A stretch of DNA of 6,169 nucleotides, taken from assembly GCA_002688875.1 (NCBI GenBank), contig NZDU01000015.1:6462-12630 (forward strand), read 5' to 3'. Source of the DNA: Candidatus Pacearchaeota archaeon. Lineage in GTDB: Archaea > Nanobdellota > Nanobdellia > Pacearchaeales > GW2011-AR1. Shown here one piece after another: positions 5,741-6,169 of this stretch. The stretch's first letter is position 1. Each line of letters opens with the position of its first letter. The notes beneath the pieces were generated by a model. That model was not told the origin of the DNA. It was given only the letters and a program-made list of their open reading frames with translations, and made no database searches. The position numbers and the translations under genes were made by a program.

Positions 5741-6112
5741 TTATTCTTTAATGAATACATAACCTCTTTTACTTGTTCTAGTAAGGACTCTTGTCCTATC
5801 ATCACTTAAAAGCTCATATGCGCGAATTTCTCGTTGTGTTGAAGAAGCTGGATCAGAAGAGTCAAGATGATCATAAAATAACCTTACGTGTTCATCAACT
5901 CTAATCTCAACAGAAATATAACTGTCATCATTCCAAACAAAATCACAATTTCTATCCTTAGTTCTTATTTTAATCTCTAGACTAGACCCTGCATTAGGAT
6001 GTTCATGTTTATCAGATTCAATAACTACTCCTGACATCTCACTCATTCCCCTTTCACTTCTCTCATGCACTACTTCTTTAACATGTTTCATCCTATTCAA
6101 AACCCCTTTCAT
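5741..6112 (-). CDS. Unrecognised small charged protein upstream of PCNA
   Basis: I do not recognise this family. From ATG at 6112 the product has 123 residues; an alternative start is Met8 (ATG at 6091), giving 116 residues, which has a GGGG-containing purine stretch about 11 bases upstream, whereas the first ATG has no visible ribosome site. The protein is highly charged, with no membrane segment or signal peptide and a single cysteine (Cys56). A His/Asp/Glu-rich patch lies near residues 32-39, and alternating strand-like segments at about 44-72 (EIKIRT, FVW, ISVEIRV) suggest a small beta-rich cytoplasmic domain, with a basic C-terminus rich in Arg/Thr. Its TAA stop lies 7 bases before the PCNA start, so the two are probably cotranscribed. 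Codons favour AGA and GAA, unlike PCNA, hinting at a separate origin. It is probably a real gene because it is open, correctly oriented and tightly spaced, but its function is unknown. Confidence 0.6.
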   Translation of the reverse strand: MKGVLNRMKHVKEVVHERSERGMSEMSGVVIESDKHEHPNAGSSLEIKIRTKDRNCDFVWNDDSYISVEIRVDEHVRLFYDHLDSSDPASSTQREIRAYELLSDDRTRVLTRTSKRGYVFIKE

Positions 6113-6169
6113 CTTTTAAACATTATTATAATAAACTACCTATTACTATTAAAAACAAAGAAACAACAA
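6113..6169 (-). promoter_or_regulatory. Putative promoter region of the gene upstream of PCNA
   Basis: This non-coding right edge is very AT-rich. Read on the minus strand it has two TATA-like stretches, TTTTTAATA at about 6155-6147 and TTTATTATAA at 6135-6126. A TATA box at the second position would put the start of transcription near 6105, just upstream of the better-spaced start codon at 6091 and close to the first ATG at 6112. On the plus strand, TATTACTATTA at 6141-6151 resembles the half-sites upstream of the RHH gene. Assignment rests only on AT-rich motifs in an AT-rich genome. Confidence 0.35.

Noticed and set aside
5734..5805. A 24-residue N-terminal extension of PCNA
   Set aside because: It overlaps the upstream gene by 65 bases, and the PCNA family normally starts at the MKLRLENP position, here 5733.
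1..6169. Transfer RNA, ribosomal RNA or insertion sequence
   Set aside because: I saw no cloverleaf, no conserved rRNA stretch, no transposase-like protein and no terminal inverted repeats flanking a gene.

Overview
The window looks like part of the chromosome of an AT-rich archaeon. The best evidence is a complete archaeal-type PCNA sliding clamp on the minus strand. Supporting signs are TTTATATA-type TATA boxes, GGAGG ribosome sites, and a pair of cysteine-rich, membrane-anchored surface proteins of a style I associate with DPANN lineages such as Pacearchaeota and Woesearchaeota. The phylum is an inference from protein style, not from a marker tree. All six genes I support lie on the minus strand, so transcription runs from right to left.

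Right part (6169 to 5005): a promoter-like AT-rich edge, an unrecognised gene of about 116-123 codons, and 7 bases later the PCNA gene (start corrected to 5733). Between PCNA and the next gene is a gap of 162 bases. It holds T-rich stretches that may end PCNA transcription, a TATA box, and a striking array in which every TATTA falls on one 10-base lattice, including two nearly identical 15-base near-palindromes exactly 40 bases apart.

Middle and left part (4842 to 1): four tightly packed genes that look like one operon. They are (1) a 52-residue ribbon-helix-helix (RHH) DNA-binding protein; (2) a 161-residue protein with a PD-(D/E)XK nuclease-like domain plus a winged helix, overlapping the RHH gene by 20 bases; (3) a 259-residue single-pass membrane protein with a pilin-like N-terminus and six cysteines, overlapping by 22 bases; (4) a giant cysteine-rich surface protein of at least 1152 residues, starting one base after the previous stop and running off the left edge. 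The giant gene fills positions 1-3458.

Working model: the RHH protein binds the phased array and controls its own operon, including the nuclease-like partner and perhaps the two envelope proteins. Codon usage separates the genes: PCNA and the envelope pair prefer G or T at third positions (GGG, AGG, TTG, GAG), whereas the RHH/nuclease pair and the orphan gene upstream of PCNA use GGA, AGA, TTA and GAA. This suggests the regulatory pair has a different history or is under different selection. The RHH/nuclease/operator unit upstream of surface-protein genes is the best candidate for an undescribed system here.
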